Shown: positions 38,117 through 47,515 of the stretch, piece after piece
Layout: the number at the start of each line of letters is the position of its first letter
Numbering within the stretch: position 1 is the stretch's first letter
DNA from: Knoellia koreensis
GTDB lineage: Bacteria > Actinomycetota > Actinomycetes > Actinomycetales > Dermatophilaceae
Direction: 5' to 3'
DNA length: 64,000 bases
NCBI RefSeq assembly: GCF_013041615.1
Contig: NZ_JABEPQ010000004.1
Span: 62,001 to 126,000 of the forward strand
Translations under genes and position numbers: made by a program
The notes under the pieces: generated by a model
What the model was told of the DNA's origin: nothing
The model's database searches: none
The model's input: the letters and a program-made list of their open reading frames with translations, nothing else

Positions 38117-39174
38117 GCGCCGCGACCGACTCACGGGTCGGCACACCGGGTATGCCGGCCGGCGTCGACATGGTGCGCGCGGCTCGTTCGCGGGTCAGCC
38201 GCCGGCACCGGCTGCTCGTCGGCGCACTCGTCGTGGCGCTGCTCGGGGTGTTCCTCGTGCGGGTGCTGCTGGGTGACTTCACCGTCACCATCCCGGACTT
38301 CGTGCGCATCCTCGCCGGTGAGCAGATTCCCGGTGCGACGTTCGTGGTGATGGAGTCCAAGCTGCCGCGGGCGGTGCTCGGCGTCCTCGTGGGCGCAGCC
38401 TTCGGCCTCGGCGGGTCGGTCTTCCAGACGACACTGCGCAACGCACTGGCCTCCCCCGACATCATCGGCGTCGGCATGGGTGCGAGCGCCGCAGCGGTGT
38501 TCGCGATCGTGGTGCTCGGCCTCCAGGGCGTCGCCGTGTCCGGCTTCGCGATCGCCGGGGCGGTCGCGGTGGCCGTGCTGGTGCGGACGCTTGCCGGAGC
38601 AGCGGGCGGCTACCGGGTGGTCGTGGTCGGCGTGGGGGCGTCGGCGTTCCTCGTGGCCGTGGTGCAGTACCTCTTCACCCGGGCCAGCATCTACGACGCG
38701 CAGGCGGCACTGGTGTGGCTCACCGGGAGCCTCAACTCGGCGAGCTGGCCTGCCATCGCACGCACTGCTGGCTGCCTGCTCGTGCTGCTGCCCGTGGTCG
38801 CCCTGCTGGCCGGGAGCCTGCGCCTCACCGAGCTCGGCGACGACACGGCCGCCGGGCTGGGCTCGTCGCCCCGGCGCACCGACGCGCTGCTGCTCGTGGC
38901 CGTGCTGCTCGTCAGCGTCGGGGTGGCGGCCGCGGGCCCCGTGGCGTTCGCTGCGTTCCTCGCCGGCCCGATCGCCCGCGCCCTGAACGGTGGCCGCACC
39001 AGCCTCGTCGCGTCGGCCCTGGTCGGCTCCATCCTCGTCGTCGGCGCCGACCACCTCGGCGCCTACCTCGTCCCCGACGTCAACCTGCCGGTCGGCGTCG
39101 TCACCGGCGCCCTCGGCGCCCCGTTCCTGCTGTGGCTCGTCGCGACCGGCCGCACCTCGAGGAGGAGCTCATGA
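38113..39174 (+). CDS. Iron-siderophore ABC transporter permease 2 (FecCD family)
   Basis: The 353-residue FecCD-type permease has a longer soluble N-terminus of about 35 residues. Signatures include TLRNALASPDIIGVGMGASA, VAAAGPVAFAAFLAGPIAR and VNLPVGVVTGALGAPFLLWL. It starts with GTG overlapping the first permease and ends overlapping the ATPase gene by ATGA. The N-terminal extension carries a CGGCATAC copy reading GMP. Confidence 0.93.
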   Translation: MSAATDSRVGTPGMPAGVDMVRAARSRVSRRHRLLVGALVVALLGVFLVRVLLGDFTVTIPDFVRILAGEQIPGATFVVMESKLPRAVLGVLVGAAFGLGGSVFQTTLRNALASPDIIGVGMGASAAAVFAIVVLGLQGVAVSGFAIAGAVAVAVLVRTLAGAAGGYRVVVVGVGASAFLVAVVQYLFTRASIYDAQAALVWLTGSLNSASWPAIARTAGCLLVLLPVVALLAGSLRLTELGDDTAAGLGSSPRRTDALLLVAVLLVSVGVAAAGPVAFAAFLAGPIARALNGGRTSLVASALVGSILVVGADHLGAYLVPDVNLPVGVVTGALGAPFLLWLVATGRTSRRSS

Positions 39175-40064
39175 GCATCGACCCAGCCACCGACGCATCC
39201 ACCGACCGCATCACCGACCGCGTCACCGGCCGCGTCACCGGCACCCGGCTGGCCACCCACGACCTCTCGCTGGGCTACGACGACCGCACGGTCGTCGACC
39301 ACGTCACGACCCGCGTGCCCGACGGCGCGGTGACCGTCGTCGTCGGCGCCAACGCCTGTGGCAAGTCCACCCTGCTGCGCGGTCTCGCCCGGCTCCTGCG
39401 CCCGGGAACCGGGCAGGTGCTGCTCGACGGGAAGTCCATCCACGGCATACCCACCAAGGAGGTGGCGCGCACGCTCGGGCTCCTCCCCCAGAACCCGGTC
39501 GCCCCCAAAGGCGTCACCGTCGTCGACCTCGTGGGCCGCGGACGCGCACCGCACCAGGGGCGGTTCCAGCGCTGGGGCGCGGCGGACGAGGCGGCGGTCG
39601 CCCGCGCGCTGGAGGTGACCGGCACGCTCGACCTCGCCGACCGGGTCGTCGACGAGCTGTCCGGCGGGCAGCGCCAGCGCGTCTGGATCGCGATGGCGCT
39701 CGCGCAGGAGACAGACCTGCTCCTGCTCGACGAGCCGACGACCTACCTCGACGTGGCGCACCAGGTCGAGGTGCTCGACCTGCTGCACGATCTCAACGCC
39801 ACCCGCGGCACGACCGTGGTGATGGTGCTGCACGAGCTCAACCTGGCTGCCCGCTACGCCGACCACCTGGTCGCCATGGCGGACGGCCGGATCGTGGCCG
39901 AGGGCCCGCCGCGCGAGGTGATCACCCAGGAACGCGTGTCGGAGGTGTTCGGGATGCAGTGCCTCGTCGTCGAGGACCCCGTCTCGGGCACCCCTCTGGT
40001 CGTGCCGATCGGCCGCCACCACAGCCGCCGCCCCACCCTCGTCGCGAACGGAGCCACCGCATGA
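39171..40064 (+). CDS. Iron-siderophore ABC transporter ATPase
   Basis: The 297-residue ATPase powers siderophore uptake. Walker A is GANACGKST, the signature is LSGGQRQR, Walker B is LLLLDEPTTYLD and the switch His is in VLHELNLAARY. It begins with a Thr/Asp/Arg repeat-like segment (TDRITDRVTGRVTG) not found in most relatives. ATGA overlaps join it to the permease before and to the reductase after. An ATA isoleucine codon lies in the GIPTKE segment because of a CGGCATAC copy. Confidence 0.95.
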   Translation: MSIDPATDASTDRITDRVTGRVTGTRLATHDLSLGYDDRTVVDHVTTRVPDGAVTVVVGANACGKSTLLRGLARLLRPGTGQVLLDGKSIHGIPTKEVARTLGLLPQNPVAPKGVTVVDLVGRGRAPHQGRFQRWGAADEAAVARALEVTGTLDLADRVVDELSGGQRQRVWIAMALAQETDLLLLDEPTTYLDVAHQVEVLDLLHDLNATRGTTVVMVLHELNLAARYADHLVAMADGRIVAEGPPREVITQERVSEVFGMQCLVVEDPVSGTPLVVPIGRHHSRRPTLVANGATA

Positions 40065-41077
40065 CCGCCGCACCCACCGACACCAGGGCCACCACGACCG
40101 AGGCCGCTCCCGCGGGGTTCGTGACGCCAGTGGAGGTCACGGCCGTCCAGCGCATCAGCCCTGCCTTCGTGCGCATCACCCTCGGCGCGCCCGCGCTGGC
40201 CGACCTCGCCGCGCTGGGCCACGACACACGTTTCAAGCTGGTGCTGCCCGGCCCGACCGGGCGGCTGCCGGAGCCGGCCGGGACACAGGAGGAGTGGTAC
40301 GCGAGCTGGATGGCGATGCCCGACGACGAGCGGGCCTTCATGCGCACCTACACCGTGCGCGACGTGGTCGGCGAGGGTGTGTCGCGCCGCCTGGTGGTCG
40401 ACTTCGTCGTCCACGACGAGGACGGGGACCATGAGCTCGACGGCGACACGCGCCCGGGCATCGGACCCGCCTGCCGGTGGGCGCTGTCGGCCGTGCCGGG
40501 CGACCGCGCCGTGGTCGTCGTTCCGCACCGTCACGGATCTGACTGGGGCGGAACGGAGTTCGCTGCGGGCGCAGCACGTGACCTGCTGCTGATCGGAGAC
40601 GAGACCGCCGTGCCCGCCATCGCCCGCATCCTCGCCGACGCCGACCCGATGCTGGCCGGCCGGGCCTTCCTCGAGGTGCCCTGCGCTGCGGACCAGGTGC
40701 CGCTGCCCACGCACCCCGGCATCGAGGTGACGTGGGTGACCCGGGACGACGACCGCCCGGGTCGGCGTCTGGTCGGACTCGTGCGCTCGGAGCTCGGGCT
40801 GCCCGCGGTCGACCTCGACGCACCGCAACCGCCCGTGCGCACCAGCATGGACGTCGAGGTGTGGGAGACGGCACGGTTCTCCTCGGCCGGCGAGGACCTC
40901 CAGGCCCAGCTGGCGTCCGGCACCGGCCGCGACCTCGCCGGCACCTACGCCTGGATCGCCGGTGAGTCGTGGCTCGTGAAGACGCTCCGGCGGGCGCTGG
41001 TGTCCGAGCTCCAGGTGGACCGCGCGCGGGTGGCGTTCATGGGCTACTGGCGCGAGGGCGTCGCGATGCGCTCCTGA
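40061..41077 (+). CDS. Siderophore-interacting protein (ferric-siderophore reductase, FAD)
   Basis: The 338-residue protein belongs to the SIP/ViuB family, which uses FAD and NAD(P)H to reduce ferric siderophores and free iron in the cytoplasm. RTYTVRDV is the FAD-binding motif. The VVVPHR..SDWGG region, LLLIGDETAVPAIARIL and the terminal GYWREG segment are family landmarks. It closes the IdeR-controlled operon and is followed by a hairpin. Confidence 0.93.
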   Translation: MTAAPTDTRATTTEAAPAGFVTPVEVTAVQRISPAFVRITLGAPALADLAALGHDTRFKLVLPGPTGRLPEPAGTQEEWYASWMAMPDDERAFMRTYTVRDVVGEGVSRRLVVDFVVHDEDGDHELDGDTRPGIGPACRWALSAVPGDRAVVVVPHRHGSDWGGTEFAAGAARDLLLIGDETAVPAIARILADADPMLAGRAFLEVPCAADQVPLPTHPGIEVTWVTRDDDRPGRRLVGLVRSELGLPAVDLDAPQPPVRTSMDVEVWETARFSSAGEDLQAQLASGTGRDLAGTYAWIAGESWLVKTLRRALVSELQVDRARVAFMGYWREGVAMRS

Positions 41078-41099
41078 CCTTGCCCGCACGGCACCGGTC

Positions 41100-41130
41100 G
41101 GTATGCCGCGGGCTCGCCGCGCGGCATACC
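41100..41130 (+). terminator. Hairpin of paired CGGCATAC motifs after the siderophore operon
   Basis: GGTATGCCGCG (41100-41110) pairs with CGCGGCATACC (41120-41130) over a 9-base loop, 23 bases after the reductase stop. A short T/C-rich stretch follows. It separates the iron operon from phoX. Confidence 0.75.
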
Positions 41131-41145
41131 CGTTCGTTCATCTGT

Positions 41146-41201
41146 CGTCACCTGCTGGTCACCTCACGGTTGCCCGGCAGGGCCTCCTGCGTTCCTAGAT
41201 T
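41146..41201 (+). promoter_or_regulatory. PHO-box-like repeats and -10 box of phoX
   Basis: Heptamers CGTCACC (41146), GGTCACC (41157) and GGTTGCC (41168) recur every 11 bases, as in the direct-repeat PhoP boxes of Streptomyces (core GTTCACC). TAGATT at 41196-41201 fits a -10 box at the right distance for activation from the -35 region. PhoP control of phoX is expected in this group. Confidence 0.6.
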
Positions 41202-41251
41202 TGGCGGCGGTCCGCACGCCACATCTCGCACGCCCCAACCGGAGGAAACGC

Positions 41252-43285
41252 ATGTCCGCACCTGCCCCCGAGCGTCGCCTGCTGCCGCTCGCCGTCTCTC
41301 CCAGCCACCCCGGTGGCCGCAGCGCCATGACCTGTCACTACCGCTGCGACGACGCCTGCTCCAAGCCTGTGCCGAACACCACCGACAACGGCTACTTCGG
41401 CGACATCGCCGCAGCGTCCGCCTCGCGCCGCACCATCCTCAAGGGAGCCGGCCTCGCGGCTGCGTTCGTCGGGTTCGGTGCCGCCAGCGCGATGCCCGCC
41501 GCCGCTGCCCCCGCGACGGCGCCGGCCGCCGGCGCGCCCAGGACGCGCGGCCGTGGCACCTCACCGTTCGGCTTCACCCCGATCGAGCCCGTGCCCGCCG
41601 GCACCGACAAGGTCGTCGTGCCCGAGGGCTTCACCTGGTCGACGATCATCGCCTGGGGCGACCCGATCCTGCCCGGCGCGCCTGAGTTCGACTTCGACCG
41701 GCAGAGCGCGGCCGCGCAGGCTGGGCAGTTCGGCTACAACAACGACTACACCACGCTGATCCGTGGCAAGAGCCAGAACGACGCCACGCTGGTGTGCAAC
41801 AACGAGTACACCAACGACGAGCTGATGTTCCGCGGCTACACCGGGTCGGCCTCACTGACGCCCGAGCAGATTCGCATCACCATGGCCGCCCACGGCATGT
41901 CCGTCGTCGCGGTCGAGCGCAAGAGCGCCAAGGCCGAGTGGTCGTATGTGAGGGGAGCCACGGTCAACCGCCGCGTCACCGCGACGACCCCGTTCGTCGT
42001 CGACGGACCCGCCGCCGGGTCGCGCCTCCTGCGCACCAGCGCCGACCCGTCCGGGACCCGCGTCCTGGGCACCTTCGGCAACTGCGCCGGTGGCACCACC
42101 CCGTGGGGCACGGTCATCTCCGGTGAGGAGAACTTCAACGGCTACTTCTCCGCGGCGACCGCCCCGGCCGACCAGGCCGCGGCATACCAGCGTTATGGCC
42201 TGACCGGCTCCAAGGGCCGCGGCTGGGAGCGCGTGGACGGCCGCTTCGACGCCACGCAGGAGCCCAACGAGGTCAACCGGTTCGGCTGGGTCGTCGAGCT
42301 CGACCCGTCCGACCCCACCTCGACCCCGGTCAAGCACACGGCGATGGGCCGCATGAAGCACGAGGGCGCCAACGTCACCATCGCCCCCGACGGCCGCGTG
42401 GTCGCGTACATGGGCGACGACGAGCGGTTCGACTACCTCTACAAGTTCGTCTCGCGCGACACCTTCCGCAAGGGCAACTCCCCCAAGGCGCGCAAGCACA
42501 ACCTGGGGCTGCTGTCCGAGGGCGACCTCTACGTCGCGAAGTTCACCGGTGACGGCTTCGAGGACGGCATCAGCGACGGCTCCGGCGAGTGGCTCGCCAT
42601 CACCAAGGACGGCAAGAGCCAAGTGCCCGGCATGTCGCTGGAGGAGGTGCTGGTCTGGACGCGCCTCGCCGCCGACAAGCTCGGCGCCACCAAGATGGAC
42701 CGCCCCGAGGACGTCGAGCCCAACCTCGTCAACGGCCGCACCTATGTCGTGTGCACCAACAACACGCGGCGCACGCCGAGCCAGATCGACGAGGCCAACC
42801 CGCGCGCCAACAACAAGCACGGCCACATCATCGAGATCACGCCGACCCGCGGCGACGACACCCAGCCGACGTTCGCGTGGAAGATCGTCCTCATCGCAGG
42901 CGACCCGAACGACCCGACGACCTACTGGAACGGCTACGACCGCTCCGAGGTGTCGCCCATCTCGTGCCCTGACAACATCGCCTTCGACGAGGCCGGCAAC
43001 ATGTGGATCGCCACGGACGGCAACGCCCTCGGCGCCTGCGACGGCATGTACCTCTACCCGCTCGAGGGCCCGCACAAGGGTCACCTCCAGCAGTTCCTGT
43101 CGGTGCCGGCGTACGCCGAGACCTGCGGCCCGCTCGTCACGTGGGACCAGCGCACGGTGCTCGCGGCGGTGCAGCACCCGGGTGAGGAGACCGGGGGCTC
43201 GCCGGAGACCCCGCTCAGCCAGTTCCCCTACCAGGGTGACGGCCAGCCGCGACCGGCCGTGATCCAGATCCGCCCGACCCGCTGA
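41252..43285 (+). CDS. phoX: PhoX-family secreted alkaline phosphatase
   Basis: The 677-residue protein belongs to the PhoX (DUF839) family of calcium/iron-dependent alkaline phosphatases, which release phosphate from organic esters outside the cell. The long N-terminus contains LTCQ-type motif MTCHYRCDDAC. A Tat signal (SASRRTILKGAGLAAAF, about 57-73) follows. LVCNNEYTND (Cys182, Glu185) and TTPWGTVISGEENFNGYF are family landmarks that likely hold metal ligands. GGAGG lies just before ATG 41252. PHO-box-like repeats upstream indicate induction by phosphate starvation. Confidence 0.93.
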   Translation: MSAPAPERRLLPLAVSPSHPGGRSAMTCHYRCDDACSKPVPNTTDNGYFGDIAAASASRRTILKGAGLAAAFVGFGAASAMPAAAAPATAPAAGAPRTRGRGTSPFGFTPIEPVPAGTDKVVVPEGFTWSTIIAWGDPILPGAPEFDFDRQSAAAQAGQFGYNNDYTTLIRGKSQNDATLVCNNEYTNDELMFRGYTGSASLTPEQIRITMAAHGMSVVAVERKSAKAEWSYVRGATVNRRVTATTPFVVDGPAAGSRLLRTSADPSGTRVLGTFGNCAGGTTPWGTVISGEENFNGYFSAATAPADQAAAYQRYGLTGSKGRGWERVDGRFDATQEPNEVNRFGWVVELDPSDPTSTPVKHTAMGRMKHEGANVTIAPDGRVVAYMGDDERFDYLYKFVSRDTFRKGNSPKARKHNLGLLSEGDLYVAKFTGDGFEDGISDGSGEWLAITKDGKSQVPGMSLEEVLVWTRLAADKLGATKMDRPEDVEPNLVNGRTYVVCTNNTRRTPSQIDEANPRANNKHGHIIEITPTRGDDTQPTFAWKIVLIAGDPNDPTTYWNGYDRSEVSPISCPDNIAFDEAGNMWIATDGNALGACDGMYLYPLEGPHKGHLQQFLSVPAYAETCGPLVTWDQRTVLAAVQHPGEETGGSPETPLSQFPYQGDGQPRPAVIQIRPTR

Positions 43286-43306
43286 CGAGGGTCACCCACG
43301 ACGAAC

Positions 43307-43346
43307 GGGAGGTATGCCGCGGACGCGAGTCCGCGGCATACCTCCC
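43307..43346. terminator. Bidirectional hairpin built from paired CGGCATAC motifs
   Basis: Perfect 18-base arms (43307-43324 and 43329-43346) with a 4-base GCGA loop lie between convergent phoX and the polyprenyl synthase gene. Each arm contains one copy of the 8-mer. It can terminate both transcripts. Confidence 0.88.
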
Positions 43347-43395
43347 ATCGCGTCTGCGTAGCGCGAGGACGAGCGACGTTTCAGCAGAAGGGAAC

Positions 43396-44400
43396 TCAGC
43401 CGACGCGGTTGACGACGCTGGTCGCCAGGGCGCGCAGTGCGTCCTTGGCCTCCGACGGCGGCAGCGGGTCCAGCAGGTCCTGTGCATCGCGTGCCACGGC
43501 GGCGGTCTGCTCGCGGGCGCGCTCCATCGCGGGGTGCGCGCGCAGCAGCTCGAGCGCCTCGGCCAGGCCGGCCGCGTCGTCCCGCAGGTCGCTGCGCAGC
43601 AGCTCCTGCAGGCGCGCGTCGGCGGGGTCGGTCGAGGCCAGTGCGTGCAGCACCGGCAGGGTGCGCTTGCCCTCGCGCAGGTCGGTGCCGGGCGTCTTGC
43701 CCAGGTCGGCCGCCTCCGACGACACGTCGATGAGGTCGTCGGCGAGCTGGAACGCCATGCCGAGCCGTTCGCCGTACTGCCGCAACACCTCCACGGTCTG
43801 CGCGTCACAGCCGGAGAACATCGCGCCGTAACGGGCGGCGGTGGCGATGAGGACACCGGTCTTGTCCTCGAGCACACCGAGGTAGTAGTCGCGCGCGTCG
43901 ACGCCCTCGGGTGCCGGGCGTGCGTCGCGGATCTGTCCGGCGCACAGGCGCACGAACGTCTGCGCCTGGATCTTCACGGCCTCGGCGCCGAGGTCGGCGA
44001 TGATCGAGGAGGCCGTGCCGAAGAGCAGGTCACCGATGAGGATGGCGCCCGAGTTGCCGTATGCCGCGTTGGCGCTGGGGACGCCCCGCCGCAGCTGCGC
44101 CTCGTCCATCACGTCGTCGTGGCACAGCGACGCCACGTGAGTGAGCTCGACACCGGCGGCGGCCGCCACCACCTGCTCGTTGCGACCCGACCCCACCTCC
44201 GCGGCCAGCAGGGTCAGCATCGGCCGGAACCGCTTGCCGCCCGCATCCACCAGGTGGGTGTTCGCCTCGGCGATGAACGGGTCGTCGTGGTCGATCTCCT
44301 TGCGCAGCAACGCATCGACGTCGGCGATGCCCTGCTGCAGCTGTGCGGCGAGCTCGTCGGAGACCGACGGCAGCGCCAGCACGGGTGGGGTCGAGCTCAC
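43396..44400 (-). CDS. Polyprenyl diphosphate synthase, probably for the menaquinone side chain
   Basis: The 334-residue trans-prenyltransferase elongates isoprenoid chains with IPP. The first Asp-rich motif is HDDVMDEAQLRRG and the second is QLADDLIDV; GGKRFRPML and GEILQ-like positions also fit. Small residues before the first motif suggest a long-chain product. GTG at 44400 overlaps the nuoN stop by GTGA, so it is the last gene of the 17-kb nuo operon. This links making of the quinone tail to the complex that reduces it. The exact chain length cannot be read. Confidence 0.9.
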   Translation of the reverse strand: MSSTPPVLALPSVSDELAAQLQQGIADVDALLRKEIDHDDPFIAEANTHLVDAGGKRFRPMLTLLAAEVGSGRNEQVVAAAAGVELTHVASLCHDDVMDEAQLRRGVPSANAAYGNSGAILIGDLLFGTASSIIADLGAEAVKIQAQTFVRLCAGQIRDARPAPEGVDARDYYLGVLEDKTGVLIATAARYGAMFSGCDAQTVEVLRQYGERLGMAFQLADDLIDVSSEAADLGKTPGTDLREGKRTLPVLHALASTDPADARLQELLRSDLRDDAAGLAEALELLRAHPAMERAREQTAAVARDAQDLLDPLPPSEAKDALRALATSVVNRVG

Positions 44401-45989
44401 TTCGCGATGAACTGCGACGACTGCTCGGCGAGGTCGAGGACCTGCGCGGGCAGCACGCCGAGGACGAGCGTGACGAGCGCGCCGACGGTGATCGCCGCGG
44501 TCGTGAACGGGGACGCCACCTCGGCCACCACGGGCTCACCGACCGGCGGGTCGGTGAAGTACATGAGGACGATGAGACGCACGTAGACGAACGCGGTCAC
44601 CACACTGGCGATCACGCCGATGACGACCATCCAGACGCCCGCCCGGCCGCCGAAGGAGATGGCCGGCGCGAACGCGGCATACTTTGCGGCGAAGCCGGAC
44701 GTGAGGGGGATGCCCGCGAACGCCAGCAGCAGGAACGAGAAGACGCCCGCCACGACGGGGTGGGTGCGCCCGAGACCGGCCCACTGCGACAGGTGCGAGG
44801 CCTCCGAACCGCCCTGACGCACCATCGACACGACGGCGAACGCCGCGATCGTGGTGAAGCCGTAGGCCGCCAGGTAGAACATGGTGCCGGCGACACCGGT
44901 GCGGTCGAAGGACATCACCGCGACGAGGATGAAGCCCGCGTGCGCGATCGAGGAGTAGGCGAGGAGCCGCTTCACGTCGGTCTGGGTGACGGACAGGATC
45001 GCGCCAACCACCATGGTGAGGACCGCGACGGCGATGACGCCAAGGCGCCAGTCCCAGCGGTTGGCCTCGGCGCCGACGTAGACGAAGCGCAGGATCGCAC
45101 CGAACGCGGCGACCTTGGTGCATGCCGCCATGAAGCCGGTGACCGGGGTGGGCGCGCCCTGGTAGACGTCCGGTGTCCACGAGTGGAACGGGACGGCGCC
45201 GACCTTGAAGAGCAGACCCACCAGCACGAGCACGACACCCGGGATGAGCAGGCCCTCCAGCTGGCCGTTGGCCGTGGTGACGGCGGCAGCGATGTCGGGC
45301 AGGTAGATCGACCCGGCATACCCGTAGAGCAGGGCCGCACCGAAGAGGAAGAACGCCGAGCTGAACGCCCCGAGCAGGAAGTACTTGAGCGACGCCTCCT
45401 GCGACAGCAGGCGACGACGGCGGGCCAGGCCCGACATGAGGTAGAGCGGCAGCGAGAGGACCTCGAGTGCCACGAACATGATCAGCAGGTCGTTCGCGGC
45501 CGGGAAGAGCATCATGCCCAGCACCGAGAACAGGGCCAGCGGGAAGACGTCGCTCGTGCTCAGGCCGGCGCGCAGTGCCGCCGCCTCGTGGGCCGAACCA
45601 GGGATGGCGGCACCCATCGGCGTGAACGCGTCGGCGCCCTTGCCGCCGAACTTCTCGGCCATGGTGAGTATGCCGAGGATGGACATCGCGAGGATCGTCC
45701 CCTGGAGGAACAGGGCAGGCCCGTCGATGGCCACGGCGCGGGCGAGCGTGAAGCCGCGGTGCGACTCCTGTGCCGACACCGTGACCAGCACGACGAATGC
45801 CGCGACGAGGGTCACCAGCGACAGTGCCGTCTGCGCGGTGTGCCGCAGGCGGCGCGGCAGGAACGCCTCGAACAGGACCCCGATCACCGCACCACCGGCG
45901 ACGATCAGCATGGGCGCGATGGCGCCGTAGTCGAAGTCGGCGGCCTTGAACGCAGCGGGAAGCGCGGCAGGCAGCGCGGCGGTCATCAC
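44397..45989 (-). CDS. nuoN: NADH-quinone oxidoreductase subunit N
   Basis: The 530-residue antiporter-like subunit has about fourteen helices. PFHSWTPDVYQGAPTPVTGF and QTDVKRLLAYSSIAHAGFIL carry the proton-channel residues of the family. GTG at 45989 or ATG at 45986 both overlap the nuoM stop; I use the GTG because GTGA overlaps recur here. It overlaps the polyprenyl synthase gene. Confidence 0.95.
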   Translation of the reverse strand: MMTAALPAALPAAFKAADFDYGAIAPMLIVAGGAVIGVLFEAFLPRRLRHTAQTALSLVTLVAAFVVLVTVSAQESHRGFTLARAVAIDGPALFLQGTILAMSILGILTMAEKFGGKGADAFTPMGAAIPGSAHEAAALRAGLSTSDVFPLALFSVLGMMLFPAANDLLIMFVALEVLSLPLYLMSGLARRRRLLSQEASLKYFLLGAFSSAFFLFGAALLYGYAGSIYLPDIAAAVTTANGQLEGLLIPGVVLVLVGLLFKVGAVPFHSWTPDVYQGAPTPVTGFMAACTKVAAFGAILRFVYVGAEANRWDWRLGVIAVAVLTMVVGAILSVTQTDVKRLLAYSSIAHAGFILVAVMSFDRTGVAGTMFYLAAYGFTTIAAFAVVSMVRQGGSEASHLSQWAGLGRTHPVVAGVFSFLLLAFAGIPLTSGFAAKYAAFAPAISFGGRAGVWMVVIGVIASVVTAFVYVRLIVLMYFTDPPVGEPVVAEVASPFTTAAITVGALVTLVLGVLPAQVLDLAEQSSQFIAK

Positions 45990-47515
45990 TTGGAGCTCCC
46001 CTCGGCAACGGAGGTCGGTGCCGGGTCGGTGACGCCCACGTGCTGCAGGGTCGCCTTCACGGCCGGGTTGAGCAGGTCGAGCGCGGGCTTCGGGTAGAAG
46101 CCGAAGACGAGGAAGGCGGCGATGAGCGGGGCCACCACGATCTTCTCGCGCAGGGTGATGTCACGGACCGGCCGGTCGAGCTGCGGCTTGGGCCCGGTCA
46201 TCATCCGCTTGTACATGAGCAGGATGTAGAGCGCGGCGAGGATGATGCCGGTGGTCGCGATGACCGCGGGCAGCTTGTACCGCTGGAACGTCCCGACCAG
46301 CACCATGATCTCGGAGACGAACGGGCTCAGGCCGGGCAGCGCGAGACCGGCGAGGCCCGCGACGAGGAAGACGCCCGCGAGCCCGGGCGTGACCCGCTGC
46401 CAGCCACCGAAGTCGGGGATCCGCTTGCTGCCGCGGCGCGCCACGAGCATCGCGGCGACCAGGAACAGCGCCGCGGTCGTGAACCCGTGGTTGAGCATGT
46501 AGAGCGTCGAGCCCGCGCCACCGGTGGTGGTGAAGGCGAAGATGCCCAGCACGATGAAGCCGAAGTGGCTCACCGAGGTGTAGGCGATCAGGCGCATCAC
46601 GTCGGTCTGGCCGATCGCGAGCAGCGCGCCGTAGATGATCGAGATGACCGCCAGCGCGAGCACCACCGGCGTGGCCCACTGCGAGGCCTCCGGGAAGAGC
46701 TGGAGGCAGAACCGGATCATGCCGTAGGTGCCGACCTTGTCGAGCACGCCGACGAGCAGCACCGCGGTGGCGGGACGCGCCTCGGTGGCGGCGTCCGGCA
46801 GCCAGGTGTGCACCGGCCACATGGGGGCCTTCACGGCGAACGCGATGAAGAAGGCGAGGAAGATCCAGCGCCCTGCGGCGACCGGCAGGTCGAGCCCGGT
46901 CAGCTTGGTGACGAGGAAGCCGTCGGCACCGCCGGGGCCGTACTTGTAGAGCGCGATCACGCCGATGAGCATGACCAGACCACCGGCGAGGGAGAACAGG
47001 AGGAACTTCACCGCGGCATACTGCCGACGCGGGCCGCCGTAGGACCCGATCAGGAAGTAGACCGGGATCAGCATGGCCTCGAAGAAGACGTAGAACAGGA
47101 ACACGTCGGTGGCGGCGAAGACGCCCACCATGAACGTGGCCAGGACCAGCGTGAGGGCGAAGTAGTTCTTCTCCCGCTTGCCGCCCTCGGGGACGTCGTC
47201 CCACGCGGCGAGGATGCAGATCGGCAGCAGCACCAGGGCCATGAGGATCATGACGAGCGCGAGGCCGTCGACACCGAGGGCGTAGGACACCCCGAACTGC
47301 GGGATCCACTCGTGCTGCTCGACCAGCTGGAACTGCTGGGTCGACCCGGTCTTGAACTGCAGGGCGGCGGCGACGCCGAAGACCAGCGTCAGCAGGGAGA
47401 AGCCCAGCGCGACCTTCTTGGCCTGGTCGGCCATGCTCGCGGGGAGCGCGGCGACGACGATGGCACCGATGAGCGGGATGAGCCCGATCACCGTCAGCCA
47501 GGGGAAGTTCGACAT
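45986..47515 (-). CDS. nuoM: NADH-quinone oxidoreductase subunit M
   Basis: The 509-residue membrane subunit shows LFYVFFEAMLIPVYFLIGSY with the pump-site Glu, MWPVHTWLPDAATEARPATA and QTDVMRLIAYTSVSHFGFI. It has about fourteen helices. ATG at 47515 shares one base with the nuoL stop (TGATG). It is about 20 residues longer than the short-cluster NuoM and clearly distinct. Confidence 0.95.
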   Translation of the reverse strand: MSNFPWLTVIGLIPLIGAIVVAALPASMADQAKKVALGFSLLTLVFGVAAALQFKTGSTQQFQLVEQHEWIPQFGVSYALGVDGLALVMILMALVLLPICILAAWDDVPEGGKREKNYFALTLVLATFMVGVFAATDVFLFYVFFEAMLIPVYFLIGSYGGPRRQYAAVKFLLFSLAGGLVMLIGVIALYKYGPGGADGFLVTKLTGLDLPVAAGRWIFLAFFIAFAVKAPMWPVHTWLPDAATEARPATAVLLVGVLDKVGTYGMIRFCLQLFPEASQWATPVVLALAVISIIYGALLAIGQTDVMRLIAYTSVSHFGFIVLGIFAFTTTGGAGSTLYMLNHGFTTAALFLVAAMLVARRGSKRIPDFGGWQRVTPGLAGVFLVAGLAGLALPGLSPFVSEIMVLVGTFQRYKLPAVIATTGIILAALYILLMYKRMMTGPKPQLDRPVRDITLREKIVVAPLIAAFLVFGFYPKPALDLLNPAVKATLQHVGVTDPAPTSVAEGSSK

